Shown here piece by piece: positions 47,137 to 58,405 of a stretch of 64,000 nt of DNA (position 1 is the stretch's first letter; each line of letters begins with the position of its first letter). This stretch comes from Aspergillus flavus (lineage: Eukaryota; Ascomycota; Eurotiomycetes; Eurotiales; Aspergillaceae). The translations under genes and the position numbers were made by a program. Where the stretch lies: contig NC_092409.1 in assembly GCF_009017415.1 (NCBI RefSeq), positions 4,774,001 to 4,838,000 of the forward strand. The letters run 5' to 3'. A model generated the notes under the pieces. The model saw only the letters and a program-made list of their open reading frames with translations. It ran no database searches and was not told the DNA's origin.

Positions 47137-49987
47137 TTTTGCTTTCTTTATTTTAATTGGTCAGATATCGACGTGAAAAGATAGAGTGACCTCGAGGTGG
47201 TGCGCAAGAGCTGGAAAGCTGTGAAGCTGTAGATCAAGGAGTGACTGGAGTGGGATGTAGTGTCTGAGACAAAAGAATGACTGGTGTGCGAAAAGAACGA
47301 CAACACTGAAGGAAGGAAAAGAAGAAGAGAAAGGAAGGATGAGAGGAGGGGAGAAGGGGAATAAAAAGGAATCCAGCGGAGAGTCACAGCAGCTAAGCCT
47401 TGGGGTGGCCTTGTCACTGACCCCTTGGGAAGGGAAATCCTGCGTCTTCTTGCGGCTCATTTCAGCGACAGTGGGGCCATAAGAAATGAAATCAAGATGG
47501 AGTACAAGAGTTTCCGTCCAATCCTGACGGGCGCGTGCCTGGCATTCGTTGAGACATCCTAAACTGTGGAATGCTGGACGCTAACGTCGCCTTCCTCCGA
47601 ATGTTCAGGCTCCTGAGAGGAATCGAGGATGTTACCTCACTGGACCGGACGGCCGTTCTGACTGGCTTGTCGCAATTTTAGTGAATGCTAGTTCAACAAG
47701 ATCTTGGATAAACTAACAAGAACTTTGTGAACAGGCCTGAACTCTGGGACGTTCCCTTAACCTCATGATTGGCGGATGATGGGTTCAGTGTCCAGCAATT
47801 AGGAAGCACTAACAATAGGAGACTTGACGAAAGTGCATCAGAGAGGGGCGGAAAATGTAGACCCTCCCCTCCTTGAGTCTTGTGGATCTTTCGCCATTTT
47901 GGTTAGGGTCGTTAGTATCAAAAACTAAGGACTAACGGTGCCGAGCTTATGAAGTATATCACAGCCCTCCTTGTGCACCCTGGAAAGCCACAATGCATGG
48001 TCGTGGGAGAGGCGTTGGTGCAGTATCTCGTCGAATTTTTTTACTTTTTCCTTTTCCTTGTTTAATTCAGAATCAGGAATGTGGCATGTCAAACTGCCAG
48101 AGAACGATGTGGAGTTTGTTTTGTCGAGGAATGAATCGGCATAAATTCTGATCGACAGAGAAAAAAAAAACCAACACAACGCGGGGGGCGTGATTAATTC
48201 TTGGCCTTCAGGCACCCAACAAATGGGGCGTGACTTCTTCCCTTTCAGCCTCTCCGCCGTAGATACAGTACGGAGTACCGAGTACATACAGTCAACATAC
48301 CGCGTACATACAGACAGGAAGTACCTTGCCTTCATCCCTGTCTCATTCTAACTTCCGGAAAATGTCCGAAACTTTCAACTTTAACACGATCAAATACGAT
48401 GGGATCGTGTTCATCCTCCAGTTCATCCTCCATTTTCTGTCCATTTCTCGTGGGCGAGTGGTTTCTTTTTCACATCAATTAATTTCCACTACCTTCGTAT
48501 CTTTCACAGGAATTGTTCTCTCTCTATTCCAGACGTCAGATGAGATGAGATGGGCGCCACAAGGCTGTGTCGGTCATCTTTTAGCCGCCAGAGAATGAGA
48601 TTTTTAATTTTAATTGTCGGAGTAATCAAACTAAGTACGTATCTCGTGTCCACTCTCAAGAGGGGAGTGAAAGGGTAAAAAAATTAATATTAACAATCAT
48701 AATGAACAGTGGATAATTTTACTCTGCATTATTGTCCCCCACCTACATACACAGTGTGCTGTCACGACTTCACCACACAGTTGCCGATCAATTTGTCTCA
48801 CAAATCTTGTGTTTGAGACTTGAAAGGGCCCCTGACTCTGATCCTGATCCTTGCGATAAGCCGATACTGATAATCATAACGGATCCCCGCAAACAGAGAA
48901 GATCGCAACTTGGGATAAACTGTATGAAGTCATCCCGTGTCTTTTCTCGGGAGGGATGTTCGTTGGCTTTGTCGCTCATTTCTTGTTCCTGACTTGGTCG
49001 GTGGAGCCGACCGACGCTTCTTCTGCCACTAACGTCGTTCCAACGGGCTGACATTTTGATTGCACGTTTAATTACGGTGCACCCCGAGGGAAATTACCCA
49101 ATGGCTCAAAAAACCAACCATGTCAGGTACAAAGCCAACTCATTGGAAAAGGAAAAAGTAAAAATCTCCGAAGTAAAATCGCCGCAACCCAGACTCCGTG
49201 GCCAAGCCAGGCACCGGACCCTGTGACTCAGGTCGGTCCAATCCGAAAGGCTGGAAGATGTCCGTTGTCGCTGCAAAGTGCTACAGTGTCACTGGCCATG
49301 TGCCATAGACTGCAGTGGCGTCGGAGACTAGTGCAGGTGTCTCGGAAGCTGATTGCTGAGCGCATGGTGCCTATCTACTAACTAGTTCTGCCTAACCCAT
49401 GGTTCAGCCGGGGTGGAGTTCGCCGGGGCTAAAATTAACATGAACAGGTCAGTGGTACGAGAGCCAAGCATGGCCTCTATGGCTGGTTGTTGGAGTTGGA
49501 TTTATCCAATGTCTGACTTGCACTGCCCGTCAGCTATCTTTAGCTTGGATGCAAATTCCATGGCTGGTGTATTTGGTGGTGAATTTCTGGTGGATTAACT
49601 ATGATGTCTAGTGCACGGCCGTATACCGAAAAAGGTACTTGCGCTCTTTCCATTTGGAAATAGCGGTCAAAATTGGGACCATGACATCCGAAAGCACACT
49701 GAAATACCGAAGATGGCATTCGTGCTTTCGAGACGGCCGATGCAACCTTACAAAATCGCTTCCCAGCTCCTTCTTCGGAAATTAGCGTGCTGATTGGTAA
49801 TTTCTCGTTTTGATCAGGTCTAGATGCGGTGCTACTCGTGAGACAGGCCCGGAACTATTGAAATTGGCTTCTTGGATGGAATGGGATATCTTATAGTGGA
49901 CGACAATTCCGAATGGATATCTAATTTGGTACCTGGGGCACGGATAAATGGTACCTTTCGGGGAACCAGCGAATGTCTCAGAGGTAT
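47137..49987. other. Intergenic, includes CT-rich leader of the GPI protein gene
   Basis: 2.85 kb. 47140-47460 is CT-rich on minus, typical of a highly expressed fungal gene's leader and promoter. TACGGAGTAC occurs at 48269-48278, next to further GTACATACAG-like repeats (48250-48325). A 136-codon frame on minus (48335-47925) has no recognisable domain. No gene called. Confidence 0.5.
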
Positions 49988-51597
49988 CTACTGCACCCAG
50001 GTAACTGTCTTGGTTTGCAACCATTCATCGTACGCGGCGGGTCCTCCGAACCGGCCATACCCGCTGCTTTTCCATCCACCGTGTGGCAAGACCGGTTCGT
50101 CGTGCACGGTAAGGGAGTTGATGTGGACAGCCCTAAAAGTTCATCAGCAAGTGCCACGAGTAACTCGTGCGAGGGGTACTCACCCAGATTCAATCTGCTT
50201 GGCTACCCGTAGTCCCCGGAAGAGATTGTCTGTGAAAACTGCAGATGTGAGGCCGTATTCGGTGTCATTAGCCAGCGCCACGGCGTCTTCTTCAGTGTCG
50301 ACGACCATCAGGGAAACGGTAGGGCCGAATGATTCTGCAGAATAGAGGTCCATGTCCTTGGTGACATTGCCCACGATCACAGGCCGCAGGCTATTGCCGG
50401 ACGCCTCAGAGTCATTGCGTTCTCCATAAACAAGCTCGGCACCCTTCGAAAGCGCATCGGACACCAACTGCTTATTTTTCTTGACTGCAGGGGATGCTAC
50501 AAGAACTGGTGCCGGTGTGTGTTTCCCGAATACTTTCTCGGATGCATCTGCCAGCATGGTGCGGAATCGGTCTGCGACGGATTGCTGCACGATGATGCGC
50601 TCGGTGGACATGCAGATTTGACCGGACTAAATCGTGTCAACGACACTAGTGACGACCATCAGACAAGTGCACTTACATGCATGAATGCTCCAAGACTGCA
50701 ACACATGGCGGCCCTCTCCAGGTTGGCATCATCTAATACAATAGCTGACGCCTTGCCGCCCAGTTCGAGGACAACGGGCTTCACATATTTGCCGGCGGTT
50801 GATGCAATGATTGATCCTACTTGAGTGCTGCCGGTAAAGCTGATTTTGCGAACGGCTGGATGGGCAATAAGAGCAGTGGTAACAGGCGCTGCATCAGAGG
50901 GTCGGTGGTAGACCACATTGAGACACCCTGCGGGAAGACCAGCTTCCCGGAAGATATCGCCAATAGCCCAGAAACACTTGGGGGACAGTTCAGAGCCCTT
51001 TAAAATTGCTGTATTGCCTGCGGCAAGGGGAAGAGCGATGGCGCGGGTCCCAAGTATATAGGGAGCATTCCTACATGCAGATGGTTAGTAACGATAACCC
51101 GAACCTCTGTGCTGATCGATGGGAAGTCCATACCATGGTGCAATTCCCAAGACCACACCATAAGGCTCTTTAAAGACCATCGCACACTCTCCCTCTTCGG
51201 ACACCGATGGGACTGAACCCTCGATGGACGGAATCCGTGCGGCGAAATCCTTGATGAATCCCGCACCCAGCTCGAATGTCTTCTCCACGAACATTCTGCC
51301 CGCGCCTGTCTCCTCCATTTGATACTTGATCAACTCCTCCCTTCGGGAAAGCATAATGTCTGCCGCCCTCATCAGGATATCCCTGCGATCGTACGGCTTT
51401 GTCTTGCTCCACGCGGGGAAGGCTGCCTTCGCCGCCTCCACCGCACGGTTGACATCGTCAACGGACGCACTGGCACAGCGGTCAATGACTTCACCCGTCG
51501 CGGGGTTATGCACATCGAAGACAGTTTCCGTCACGAGCGATTCATTGTTAATGATGAGCGGGATTACCCCTTTGCTGTCCGTACCGTTTGCAGACAT
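49988..51597 (-). CDS. Aldehyde dehydrogenase, salicylaldehyde/vanillin-dehydrogenase type
   Basis: NAD(P)-dependent oxidation of an (aromatic) aldehyde to the acid. 481 aa from exons 51597-51134, 51070-50677, 50626-50184 and 50132-49988. Rossmann and catalytic landmarks are all present: YGVVLGIAPWNAPYILGTRA, FTGSTQVGSIIAS, VLELGGKASAIVLDDA with general base Glu257, GQICMSTERIIV with nucleophile Cys291, and AESFGPTVSLMVVDTEEDAV. The C-terminal LPHGGWKSSGYGRFGGPAAYDEW is spread over the last intron. The GQICMSTER form is typical of the salicylaldehyde/vanillin/benzaldehyde branch; the exact substrate is inference. No peroxisomal or mitochondrial signal is obvious. It stands alone, without visible aromatic-degradation partners. 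Confidence 0.94.
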
Positions 51598-53620
51598 CCT
51601 TTTTTATTTTATGTTTTCTTTCCCCTTTCTGAATCAGCGACACCCGTGAAAAAGAATCGAATTACTCTCAGTCAAGTGAACGGCTTTATAAAGGAACTAA
51701 AGTAGGGTAGCGAGGGGGGAGAGGTGTATTATATACAAAAGGGGAAGAAGGGCGGGAGAGCAAAGGATGATCACAGACCGACGGCGCCACCATAAAAGCC
51801 ATAAAAGACAGACGGTTCGCAATAAGCATACCCGTTGGAGACACTTCTGCAGCTGCTAAAGTGAGGGGAGAGAATTTCGGTAACTTTCCCGGCAGTGGAG
51901 CCGAGCCTGTGCAACTCCCGGTCAAGGGAGACGACGATCTGGAGCCTTCTTCGGGGCTCGTTGTGGGTGTTACAGCCTTCTCATTCGCTCCTGGGTGTGG
52001 TACACTTTGCAGCCCAATTGGGAATTTGAAAGTTCGTCTACCTCGCGGAACGTGATGGTCACTACTTGTCTTTGTTCATTTCGTCTTCTCCACTGCAGAT
52101 AAGATTCACAGGGATGCAGGAAGACAGCCAATCCAACTCCACTCTCGGGGACGATCCTGGCTGTTTATGCATGACAACACCATCAAGTTATCAACACTGT
52201 CCGACTATGACTCGTTTCTTTTTGTTCCGATACCCTTGATGTCTGCGCTGCTGGCCAGGATGATGTTCGAGGCACGTCACTGACATACAGTAGGCTATGC
52301 ATGATTGGAGAACTGCATTGGAATGCGGCCACGGTGGGGTTGGACACAGCAGTCGGGTCCAATCACAACTTGCTTCCACTGCATGGTTCATTATGCCCAA
52401 TTTGCCGCCATGCTGCTCCACGGTGTCTCCTGTAAGGTACCCCGACCCTGCGGTAACCCCCGTAAATCCCTAAATCCGAGAGAGCGATTGGGGTATTCCT
52501 GTGAGTTCCGTTGGTCGTTACCAAAAATTGCTTATTCCGTAAAACCGAGGTGGGTCTTCCAGACCAATAATGTTGGCAATAAGATGATCTCCAGAAGCGT
52601 TTTCTGATATATTGACGCCCCTGGACTCGGGAGTCGGGAATCGGGACCTCCCACTGAAAAGATGTCCGTTCAGGTGATCTGCGGTATCCCGTGATTTCAC
52701 CAGAAAGTACGGAGTGGCTGCGTCGTATAATCTATGTATCTCTTCTGCCTACAACATGTTTGGAATAACAACCAACTTGCTAGAAAATCCTATCAGAGTA
52801 TTGCGGGTGTCGTCAAAGTTTTCTCTGTCCCCCAAAAAGAGAAGAAAAAAAAATCCCTCATCTCCTTCGGCAATCTCCAGCTGTCATTGTCTTGGCCCAA
52901 TAATTGATATCAATAAAAACTTAATCTGAAAAAGGTTGAATCCTGACAACTTGTCTTGCTGACTGCTGCAGTTGACTGTGGATAACCGTGGATCTACCAC
53001 CGTGCATCGAATTCTCTTCTCAACGTCCACTCAAAGTTCTTCGAAACTTCGTCGGGGACCTTGTTGCACGCGACGTACCTGCCCGAACCTTGGATATCCT
53101 CTTTCTCCTGATGATTCGGGCTTCAAGTAAAGTTTGACTTGCCTTCCCATGGCTTTGGCGGTTCCAATTTCGATCTCGATTGCTGTATCTATGGAATGAT
53201 CTTCTCTCTCTGTTTGGACTCTGTAGGGCAGAGGAAGGTTGGGAGCGACGAAGGATCCACATCACACAACCACCAAATACTCATATGAAAAAACCGAAAT
53301 CTGTCTGTTGCTTGCTTCTATGCTAAGTATGGATAGAGAGGGGATGCCATAGACCAGTAAGTGGATATCGTTGGATTATATATTGCAATAGATCAGAAAG
53401 CCCAAACACCCGCCATGCATGCTTCTAGACGAGCAAAAGCCCCGTCAACACTCTCGAAAAGAAATAAACAAAAGAGGAACCAAGAATAGAAAACGGAGAA
53501 AATCATCTAGTCCCTTACGCCAGCCATGCCTTTTGATCCCTGAATGCTTTCCTTGCCGTGGCGCATCATAATTTGCTTCCCAGATAAGCTTTCTCGACCG
53601 AGAACCAAATGATCGATCAA
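51598..53620. other. Intergenic
   Basis: 2.0 kb between the aldehyde dehydrogenase start and the globin-sensor stop. Nothing convincing except a possible extra last exon of the globin-sensor gene (53584-53507). An 81-codon Arg-rich frame at 53265-53020 on minus is not supported. Confidence 0.5.
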
Positions 53621-54626
53621 TTACTTCCCAGCCCAGATCTTAGTCTCCGACGTCGACGCCGCCGAATTGCTCATGACCATATCCGCGAAGGGACACGCCG
53701 AGATCGTGGAGGGCGCAATGCTGGGTGCTATACTGGGGTTGCTGTGCACACTGGAGCGATCATCGTCGCTCGAGCTGGCGGATGTGCTGCTGCTGTCGCC
53801 CAGGATCTTCTTGTCGCCGAGGAATCCCTCTCGCTCGTCCAGGGTCATTTGCGACATCTCTTCGGCGTATTCTTCGCCGTCGCGGATCCGCCATTTGGCG
53901 ATGAGGTCGTTCTGGATCCAGATGATTTTGCCGATGGCGCGGACCAGGGCCACCTTGCGCTGCAGCTGCAGACGCGGGTGTGACATCAGCGCTTCGGTGA
54001 AAATGTCTTGGATGAAGCCCAGGCAGGCGCCCATGTGAATGTATTCGATGTTGAGGGGGTGCATGCGTTCCTGTGCGGCGTGCATCATACTAATCAACCA
54101 CGGTTAGACCTTGATATCAACACCGAAGGCAATGGTCACGAATGAGGAAACTCACCCCACTTTATTCAGATACCGCCAGAAGTCCGTCTGCGTGGGATCC
54201 GAGCAGAGCTTGGTCAAGTACCACCGGAGGAACATCTTCCGGCGCATGATCTGCGGACTCTCCTCATTGTAGAACTCCTCGATCGGTCTCTCGTCGCTAG
54301 TATCCCGTGTGTGGAAGGCCCGGGCCGTGATATCCTGTTCCAGGAGCTTCTTGTAGACGATGTTGACGACGGCGGGGATGAGAGCTTTGATGTACTTGGA
54401 GCCGGTTGTCAGGGCTTCGACGTCAGCTGACGGCGATGACCGCGTTAGCATTCGTTCACGACCAATGATTTGCACGAGATATAACATAACAACCGCAGAA
54501 GAGCATACCGGAATTGAAGTCCAGGAAGTCCTGGAGATAGTTGATGCGGGCTTCGAGGCGGGTGTAGATTGCCTTTCTGTCGACATGCTTTATAGGTCGA
54601 CTGGAGTCGAAGTATAGTCCTTCCAT
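53621..54626 (-). CDS. Globin-sensor (protoglobin-fold) domain protein
   Basis: 285 aa from exons 54626-54509, 54426-54156 and 54089-53621. Residues about 20-200 form an all-helical globin-sensor domain like those of fungal protoglobins: AIYTRLEARINYLQDFLDFN, IKALIPAVVNIVYKKLLEQD, RRKMFLRWYLTKLCSDPTQT, MMHAAQERMHPLNIEYIHMG and VRAIGKIIWIQNDLIAKWRI. His in the MHPLNIEYIHMG block is a candidate heme ligand; this is inference. No methyl-accepting, cyclase or kinase output domain follows, only a Ser/Asp-rich tail (DSSSTSASSSDDD...). It may bind heme and sense gas or be a single-domain protoglobin. The stop at 53621 may not be final, since an alternative splice would add 24 residues. Confidence 0.86.
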
Positions 54627-57600
54627 TTTGGGCTGCTTGGAGTAGAGTAGGGGGGAGAGATGGATGATGTAAATGGGGGTTTGGTTTCCTTCGAAGGATT
54701 GAACTAAGAAGTGGGAGAGATCTCAGTGACGAACGCCTGGGGTTGGCTTGGAGTTATAGATGGGAGAGATAGAATTATAGTAGAAGAATCTAAGAAACGA
54801 TGATGACTCAAGACCTGGAGGGAGACGTGAGGTATTGCATGATTATATAGATCTATGGAGACCTTGGTTCTCAGGATGAAAAAAATATATAATAATAATA
54901 ATTAAGGATTAAATGAAAAAACAATAATAATTGAAAAAATAATTAATGACAGCAAAGCCAGGATAAGGGAGCATCTCCTCCACACGGAAAGCTCCCATGG
55001 TAGCCAAAGCGGGAAAAAAAGCGCTCACAGGCAGATCTTTTTACCCTAAGAGACAGAAAAGTCAAAAATACTGATAAATTCAGCTCTATTACGAGGCGCA
55101 TGTCGTCAGGCCAGAGAAAAGAAAGGATCCCGAAGCCTGGCGATATTCCCTACCGAGGATAGCAATTTTTTTTTTTTTTTTCCCTCTTCCCCAGTGGTCT
55201 GATGCAGGGCCGCGCGACGGGGATACGAGTATGCCCTAGCATGTCTTTGCTATTTTTTCTTTTTTTCTTGTGATCCATTCCATGGGAAGGATCTTCCCTG
55301 TCTTCTCTCCGGAATGAGCGCCTATTCTCTTCATGAAACACGTGGTGTGGTGGGTCAGAGGATGTGCCTATTAATTTTCGTTTCGACGTGATTGGACTTG
55401 AGGATTGAAGCTGATCCTGATTTAGATATTCAGAGATGGGATTTATCGGAGATGGAGATGCGAATGACGTGCAGTTCACTTGTCTGATTCTCTGATGCTC
55501 GGCAGGATTGCATCCTGATTCCTGAGAATATCGGTCTACGATCCTCCTCGTCCTGTCCTTGTCCCACTCTATACCGACTCGGTATGAGGCCATCGAATGG
55601 CAGTTCCACTGAACGACCCCCTTTTACATGATGCGTAGCTCGCTTAATTGAAGTCTCGACGACTCTCGAGGCAATCTCTTTCTACCGACGACGTTCCCCA
55701 TGTCTCACACCGTCTACGGGGCATTCCGTCCTGCTAGTTCAAATGTCAGACAGAAAAGGACGTTTGGATGGGACTCGTCCTAAACTAACGGACCCGAATG
55801 GTTCGGGTCCGATTCCCGACCGAGTCTAAAGGAGGAGCTTTTATATTAATTTGGTGGACTACTGCACATATCTAGTAGTTTATTCCGGTTAACCCTAAAC
55901 GGTTTTCTTGCCAGGCTGACATCATCTCCCAGCGGTGTAGTTGTTTCAGAATCCTCCAGGAGGTCAATCGTATAAAATTAGCAGAGCTACGCGTGGCTAT
56001 CGGGAGGAGAGAAGATATCTCAGCCTCGATCGTTGATATCTAACCGGTATAGAAGCCGTGGAAGGATTGGAAGAAAAGGAATAGGAATACGATCCCAGCC
56101 CGACCAGGGTCTCAACCAGGGATGCGAAGGGAGAAAAAAAGATGTCGTGTGATCGGAAAAGACAGCCAGAGGTCTTTCTCTCATTCCTCCCATCCACGGG
56201 TAAACTAAAGAGAAGTGGACCAAATGGGGTGATTTTTGACCCCATCGAAAGTTAATGCTGCTGTGGCCTGATTCTGGGGCTCTCCCGACCCCCGTGACTA
56301 ACAACACGATACTCGTTCTGTCTTTCTCTGCATCTTCCGTGTTTTTTTCCATTAAGCGACCTGACCTCGGTTGAAGGTTTAAGGAACGCAATCAATTTTG
56401 TGATCTTTTTGACTTTGGTCATGTTCTCGAAGGATTCGCGGACAGTGGAAAGTCCCAATTGTTGTGCATTTAAACTCGCAGCGAGAGGTATATTAACCAA
56501 CGAAGTTTGGTTGTGGCTTGTCAAATACGAACCTCTTCATTCGCCGGTTCCTTCGGTACCATGATCGGCATCATGGAGTCAATTCGAGAGGTAAGTTACA
56601 GGGAATGTGGAATTTCGTAATAGAAGGATATTCCTTTTTCTTTGCTTTGCTGTTTCGATTTATTCTTATTTTTATTTTTCTTCTCTAATCTCTTTTCTGG
56701 TCTTGACCTGCCCAAATGCCGACCACGATGGAGCACACATGCCAATCGACCTGCCCCATGAAGGCCCTGGTTAATCAAATTGGATGTGAGATGTGGCATT
56801 AGCCTGACACCTTCGGCTTCACTCCCGTAACCGATTTTGCCCGGGACGGACACCTAACGATTCTCGGATGTTAACGTCCCCGTTCGCTCCACTTAAAGCA
56901 GTTTGACAGATCCACCGGCGTCATCGTATCATTCGGCGTCGTCGTTAATTGCTCCTGCTCACCGAGGCTGCCTTCTGCTCCGCCGAGGAATGGCTGTCTA
57001 GGCCTTTGACGCGACAGGCAGTGGTTGGGACGATGCTCCACCGCGTATATGTCCAGCATCCGGACGAGTGCTTAACTTTTGTGCTCGTCTCTGGGAACCC
57101 GGAGGAGGATACGGAGGCATGTAAGACATTCCTGTATGCGTTGTTTATGCTGGAGAGATGTGTTTCCGCGCTAAATACACATTGTACCCTGAATCGTGAA
57201 TCTCTGGATGGATCTACAATGCATCTCTACCAGACCTCCTTATAGATTCGTATTATAGAGCCCGTGCAGCATCCAGAGATCTAAAATCAAGTTATCTACA
57301 TGATTCAGATAACAGAGAGCTCTATTGACCTGTTCCGGTGTCCAAACCGCCACATACTCTTGAACTCCCCGGTTCCCAGCCCAGACAAACCTACCATCAC
57401 AGTGCACACAGGATACTCAACACTATTACCTATTTTAGCCTACAACAGCACCTCCCAATAACCCCATACAGGCCTCCCAAATCCTGACCCAGCCCTCAAA
57501 AACCCATCTAAACCCTAACTCAGGCAATTGATGCGAGCAACCCATCACCCTCTAACCCCAAACAAGAAATAGACTTGTCTCCCCCCACCCACACTACAAC

Positions 57601-58405
57601 TAGGAGAATTAGCTCAAATCACCACAAAGTGGGTAAACAACCTCTCAAAGTCGAGATGTGTCATTAATCAGAGAAACCTCCAGCTACCAGATACAAGCCG
57701 TGAGTAGTCACTAGTCATCCTCTATGCAAAGTGGTCCATAAGTAGATCCGAGATGGGCAGTCACTTATCAGCTGTTCGGCCCCTCTCTGCCACCCATTTT
57801 TTTCTTTCTTGATATGCTCGGGACGGCAATGTGGAGTCTGCTGCATCTATGCGACGATATCTGCAGAACCCATGATCCAAGCTGCGGGCTAGTGGTCCAT
57901 AGAACTAGACTCAGATTGTTCATTGGTTGGCAGGCGCTCGGTTGGGGTTAAGGAGGGTTATTGACCTATAGTGTATTAATTGGGTTAGGACCCTTAATTA
58001 GGTGGTCTTGGTGTTGTTTCTTTTTCCTTTTGTGGGATTTTGGTGGTTATCTCTGTCTTGACTGTGTAGGTATTTAGCTTGATTTATGGATGTTGGTTAT
58101 TTTAAATTGCGTGTGTATACTCAGGTATAGTAAATTGTGATGGTGATCCCCGAATCTGGGAAAACTTGGCTTTATCTCTGCTGAGATTATTCTACTTGCA
58201 TATCCTGGTCTGGCTCTCACAATCTATTCTCTGTTTCTTCAGAAATTCAGGTTAATTATCATGCTCATGCACGTAACCCTCAGGACAATCATAAAACCAA
58301 TTCCTCCCCACCTACTAGTTCCAGATCTACATATACGACGTAGCACCACCGAACAATCTCCGCAGATCCCATTACAACCGAATACAAACTACTACCTGAC
58401 TAAAA
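54627..58405. other. Gene-poor intergenic region
   Basis: 3.8 kb, the longest stretch without a supported gene. 54880-54950 is AT-rich with an (ATA)n tract; a T run lies at about 55167-55181. A 147-codon frame on minus (55593-55150) is charged with a Lys-rich tail, lacks recognisable domains and was not called. ATG...GTAAGT at 56561-56593 looks like a first exon but no continuation was found. 57340-57600 is C-rich and nearly G-free, whereas 57920-58110 is G/T-rich. Confidence 0.45.

Noticed and set aside
46309..47184. 291-codon open frame on plus
   Set aside because: It is exactly antisense to the GPI wall-protein gene and is Gly/Ser/Arg-rich as expected from the mirror of a C-biased Ser/Thr-rich gene. 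No signal or domain.
47925..48335. 136-codon frame on minus
   Set aside because: No recognisable motif, unlike the codon use of neighbouring genes.
52980..53265. 81-codon Arg-rich frame on minus as a gene
   Set aside because: No start context, no domain, and no splice partners found.
55150..55593. 147-codon charged frame on minus
   Set aside because: Ends in a Lys run caused by a T tract, no domain or homologous feel; left uncalled.
57505..57525. Telomere-like AAACCCTAAC
   Set aside because: A single unit, not an array; insufficient for an interstitial telomere.
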